DNA from: CAYHSR01 sp043821725
Lineage (GTDB): Bacteria; Patescibacteriota; Patescibacteriia; Magasanikbacterales; GWA2-37-8
DNA: 24,522 nt
NCBI GenBank assembly: GCA_043821725.1
Contig: JBDRCM010000010.1
Coordinates: forward strand, 1 to 24,522
Direction: 5' to 3'
Positions within the stretch are counted from its first letter, which is position 1; each line of letters starts with the position of its first letter. The notes below the pieces were generated by a model that made no database searches, was not told the DNA's origin, and saw only the letters and a program-made list of their open reading frames with translations. Below, one piece after another: positions 22,252 to 24,522 of the stretch. The position numbers and the translations under genes were made by a program.

Positions 22252-24256
22252 CGATTATATCGTCAACATTATCATAATTAACATCAAGGCATTCCAAGTC
22301 AAGCTCTATGCCTCCAAAAGTTATGGATGGTTTGAATTCAAACAGCTTATTGCCTTTAATATCAAAAATTTTTACGATTGGGCCTGAAGAATAATCCAAA
22401 AGCACAATAATTTCATCTGTTTTATCTCCGTCAACATCCCCGGATGCGACATGCACGGATAGAGATCCGCTTCCTACAGTAAAACGCGCTTTTTGTTGAG
22501 CCAGGCGCGCATCATACACAAGCACCTCGCTTTTGCCTGATTTTGTAAATCCAAGAATGGCTTCTGCTTCGCGACCGCCATCTAAATTTCCAATTGCTAC
22601 ATCAAATCCGGTTTTGTCATTAAATCCAAACGGCCAAAATCCGGCCTGCATTGTGTAGCCGTGGTAATTGTACATAATAATCTGCCCGCCATAGCTTGGG
22701 GCAATAAGTATTTCTTGGCTCGCATCATCAAACAACTGTCCTACTGCCGTGTTAATGCTTCCTTTGAAATTTCCTCCAAAAGGAAAATAGTTGAACCATC
22801 GGCTTCCTGAAGAATTAAAAATTTCAAATCTGAATCCGTCTATAATTATACTTTCTTCCATACCCTGCCCGTCAAGATCGCCTTTGTAAATACGGCTTTG
22901 TGCGGCTTTACTTTCATCAAACACAAACATTCCATTTCTTACTTTATCTCCTTTTGAATCATAAAATCGCGTAAAGCTACCATTTGCAAAAACCAATTTG
23001 CTCATTGTTTCGGGCTGGAGAGTATTCATCATTACCAATCCGTCACGCGCATTAAGCCGGACGGTTTCAATAATTGATCCATCATTAATAAGTGAATCCT
23101 GACTTCCGCGTATTTTTTCATATTCAGCACCCAGATCAACATCTTTGCTGTTCCAGCTTGAATTGACTAAGGCAATTCCGTTTTCAAAAGACCGCTTCCA
23201 TGTTCCTTCCTTAAATGAATTGTGCCCTTCCGCTGACAAAGCATTTGAAACAGGGCTTCCAAGATTAACATCGTATTCATCATACCACCATGTCTGGTTA
23301 TGATCTTTGTCTCCGTAATCAAATGAATAATACGCATCTCCCATTAAAGCGCTGGTAAGGCCAAAACGCATTTTACGGTAATCCTTGTTTAGTCCTGTGT
23401 TTGCTGTATTGCTGTTGAATACAATGGCTTGAGGAGATTGCGCGTTGTTGTCGTTAAAATGATATATTTCCATTGACTTGGCCCAATTTAATCCATTTTC
23501 AGTAAAATTTTCTATCATTATTCCGTTAAGCTCGCTCGTGTATGCGTTGCTTGGGCCGTTGCCAACTATTAAAAAACCATTATTGCTGTATTCACGTGTA
23601 AGTTTAAAAAGTTCAGCCATACCTTTTCGCCAGTTGCTGTCTATATTTGATTTGTCGTTTATGCCATCTCTATCAAGATCCACTTCAGAACCGGTAAACC
23701 ATGTAATGCCGTCCCACGCGTTATCAAAAAAAACTCCGTCCCACAAGCCAGTGCTTAAAATTTTATTTGCCACAAAGCTGGCCAAATAATGATTAAAGCT
23801 CTGGCCATTTACAGTTGGACAGTTGATTGCCACATTGGTTGTGTAGTTGCCCGGCCAAAATGTTTTTCTATAGCCCTGCGAGTCAGTAAGATACCAAAGA
23901 TCATCCATGCCAACTGAAAGCTGACGACGTAAATAACTGGAAGACGAACTGTCGTTCTTCCCTATTTCATCTGCTGGCACATAAGCAAGAAGCTTGATGT
24001 CAGGATTAAGCTGGCGCAAGCGGATAAGATGCTGTCTGCTGTTTACTTGGGTTTCCATATCTAAAATCAGCAAATCATATTTTGACAGCTTATTTACTGA
24101 AGAGCTTTGAATTTGCCATGGCAAAAAATAATTAGCAAGACGTGGGAACTCATTACTTCCTGTAGCGCTTTTTTTAGGCATTAAAACAGCAACCATAAGC
24201 AGTCCGATGAATATGGCACAAATGGCTCTGTAAATTGTGCATGAAATTGCGTTCAT
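22238..24256 (-). CDS. Secreted GHL15-like glycosidase with FG-GAP-type repeats
   Basis: This 672-residue protein has an N-terminal hydrophobic signal or anchor (about 8-26). A TIM-barrel-like domain (about 40-370) resembles putative glycosyl hydrolase-like family 15/endo-polygalactosaminidase enzymes, with DLLILDMETQ, IKLLAYVPADEIG, LWDGVFFDNAWDGITWF and GIMIENFTEN. The Asp/Glu residues in these strands are the likely catalytic ones. DLDRDGINDKSN looks like a calcium loop. Residues from about 435 contain at least three FG-GAP/VCBS-like units (GDLDGQGMEESIII, GNLDGGREAEAILG, GDVDGDKTDEIIVL) and probably form a propeller. Proposed role: cleavage of an external glycan, perhaps of a host cell or of its own exopolysaccharide. 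A TATAAA box lies eight bases before the ATG. Confidence 0.8.
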   Translation of the reverse strand: MNAISCTIYRAICAIFIGLLMVAVLMPKKSATGSNEFPRLANYFLPWQIQSSSVNKLSKYDLLILDMETQVNSRQHLIRLRQLNPDIKLLAYVPADEIGKNDSSSSSYLRRQLSVGMDDLWYLTDSQGYRKTFWPGNYTTNVAINCPTVNGQSFNHYLASFVANKILSTGLWDGVFFDNAWDGITWFTGSEVDLDRDGINDKSNIDSNWRKGMAELFKLTREYSNNGFLIVGNGPSNAYTSELNGIMIENFTENGLNWAKSMEIYHFNDNNAQSPQAIVFNSNTANTGLNKDYRKMRFGLTSALMGDAYYSFDYGDKDHNQTWWYDEYDVNLGSPVSNALSAEGHNSFKEGTWKRSFENGIALVNSSWNSKDVDLGAEYEKIRGSQDSLINDGSIIETVRLNARDGLVMMNTLQPETMSKLVFANGSFTRFYDSKGDKVRNGMFVFDESKAAQSRIYKGDLDGQGMEESIIIDGFRFEIFNSSGSRWFNYFPFGGNFKGSINTAVGQLFDDASQEILIAPSYGGQIIMYNYHGYTMQAGFWPFGFNDKTGFDVAIGNLDGGREAEAILGFTKSGKSEVLVYDARLAQQKARFTVGSGSLSVHVASGDVDGDKTDEIIVLLDYSSGPIVKIFDIKGNKLFEFKPSITFGGIELDLECLDVNYDNVDDIIVMSR

Positions 24257-24264
24257 TTTTTAAG

Positions 24265-24270
24265 TTTATA
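24265..24270 (-). promoter_or_regulatory. -10 box for the GHL15-like gene, leaderless type
   Basis: On the minus strand TATAAA (24270-24265) ends eight bases before the ATG at 24256, predicting a transcript that starts at the start codon. No good -35 is seen. Confidence 0.4.
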
Positions 24271-24342
24271 GTTGCAAATAATTATCAACTACACCAGATA
24301 ATTTTCAACTTGATTTTTTCCTCATATCTATTTGAGTTTACT

Positions 24343-24365
24343 GGGTCTGTCGCCAAATGCGCTTT
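24343..24365. repeat. GGGTCTGTCG repeat, copy 2 (half)
   Basis: These 23 bases match 21298-21320 with a single difference. The right half of the hairpin is missing: the sequence continues CGCAACG and instead forms a weak CAACGA/TCGTTG pairing. It lies in the 266-base stretch after the GHL15-like start, which otherwise holds only the palindrome repeat and no gene. Confidence 0.6.
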
Positions 24366-24421
24366 CGCAACGAAATTGATAAATTATGAGACAAAATCGT
24401 TGATAATTCCATAGTTATCTT

Positions 24422-24477
24422 CGCTCGCTCGGAAAAGAAAAATTATAATTTTTCTTTTCTCTCGCTTCGCTTGATAA
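24422..24477. repeat. Palindrome-core repeat, copy 2
   Basis: CGCTCGCTCG (24422-24431) is followed by a perfect 28-base palindrome (24432-24459) centred on TTATAA, with arms starting GAAAAGAAAAA. Then comes CTCGCTTCGCTTG (24461-24473) and ATAA. The flanks match 88-139 and the core differs. A further imperfect hairpin (GGC-TATCT/AGATA-GCC, 24489-24509) follows. Confidence 0.75.
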
Positions 24478-24522
24478 AAAATTTTGAGGCCTATCTGTAA
24501 GATAAGCCAAGAAATTTTGAAA

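Overview
The window looks like a chromosomal segment of a Candidate Phyla Radiation (Patescibacteria) bacterium, most plausibly from the Parcubacteria side. The evidence is indirect. The DNA is AT-rich, genes are packed tightly, most start codons lack a Shine-Dalgarno sequence, and several proteins (PEGA-domain protein, DsbA/GILT-like CPYG protein, LysW-like zinc ribbon, FG-GAP-bearing secreted enzymes) are of kinds familiar from that group. TGA is used as a stop codon, which argues against Gracilibacteria/Absconditabacteria. Ribosomal protein L9 is present, and L9 is missing in some CPR lineages. No 16S, tRNA, CRISPR or insertion sequence is visible, so the placement is an inference.

Region 1 (1-6338, all minus strand) starts with short intergenic repeats, a YtxH-like protein and a membrane-anchored DsbA/GILT-like protein. 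It continues into a surface-glycan cluster: a stand-alone N-terminal half of a GT-B glycosyltransferase, a SAM methyltransferase, a full GT4 glycosyltransferase, a DUF2304 membrane protein, a GT2 polyprenyl-phosphate-type glycosyltransferase and a UDP-glucuronate-decarboxylase-like sugar-nucleotide enzyme. Region 2 (6358-9770) holds a secreted subtilase (minus) and a polyprenyl glycosylphosphotransferase (plus). The two diverge from promoters that share one palindromic -10 box. The phosphotransferase probably starts the lipid-linked glycan that the neighbouring glycosyltransferases extend.

Region 3 (9788-10487) is a distinct cassette: an inverted repeat around a good promoter, a perfect Shine-Dalgarno, a 119-residue protein of unknown function, and a strongly structured, possibly non-coding RNA segment closed by an intrinsic terminator. 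Region 4 (10529-14939) is housekeeping: pyrG and rplI (minus), era (plus), and a CtpA-type S41 protease (minus).

Region 5 (14975-21064) is a cell-wall block. murA (minus) diverges from a plus-strand run of PEGA protein, mraY, an ATE/Bpt-family aminoacyl-tRNA-transferase homologue and an Mpl-type Mur ligase. The transferase homologue has no place in the textbook pathway; its position suggests tRNA-dependent modification of the peptidoglycan precursor. Region 6 (21100-24256) has a 54-residue LysW-like zinc ribbon (minus), a divergent threonine-synthase-like PLP enzyme (plus), and a secreted GHL15-like glycosidase with FG-GAP-type repeats (minus). The window ends in another intergenic mosaic of the repeats seen at its start.

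The observations most worth following are the ATE-like gene in the peptidoglycan operon, the small-protein/structured-RNA cassette, the LysW-like/PLP pair, four families of short intergenic repeats whose stems covary between copies, and promoters placed so close to start codons that many mRNAs should be nearly leaderless.
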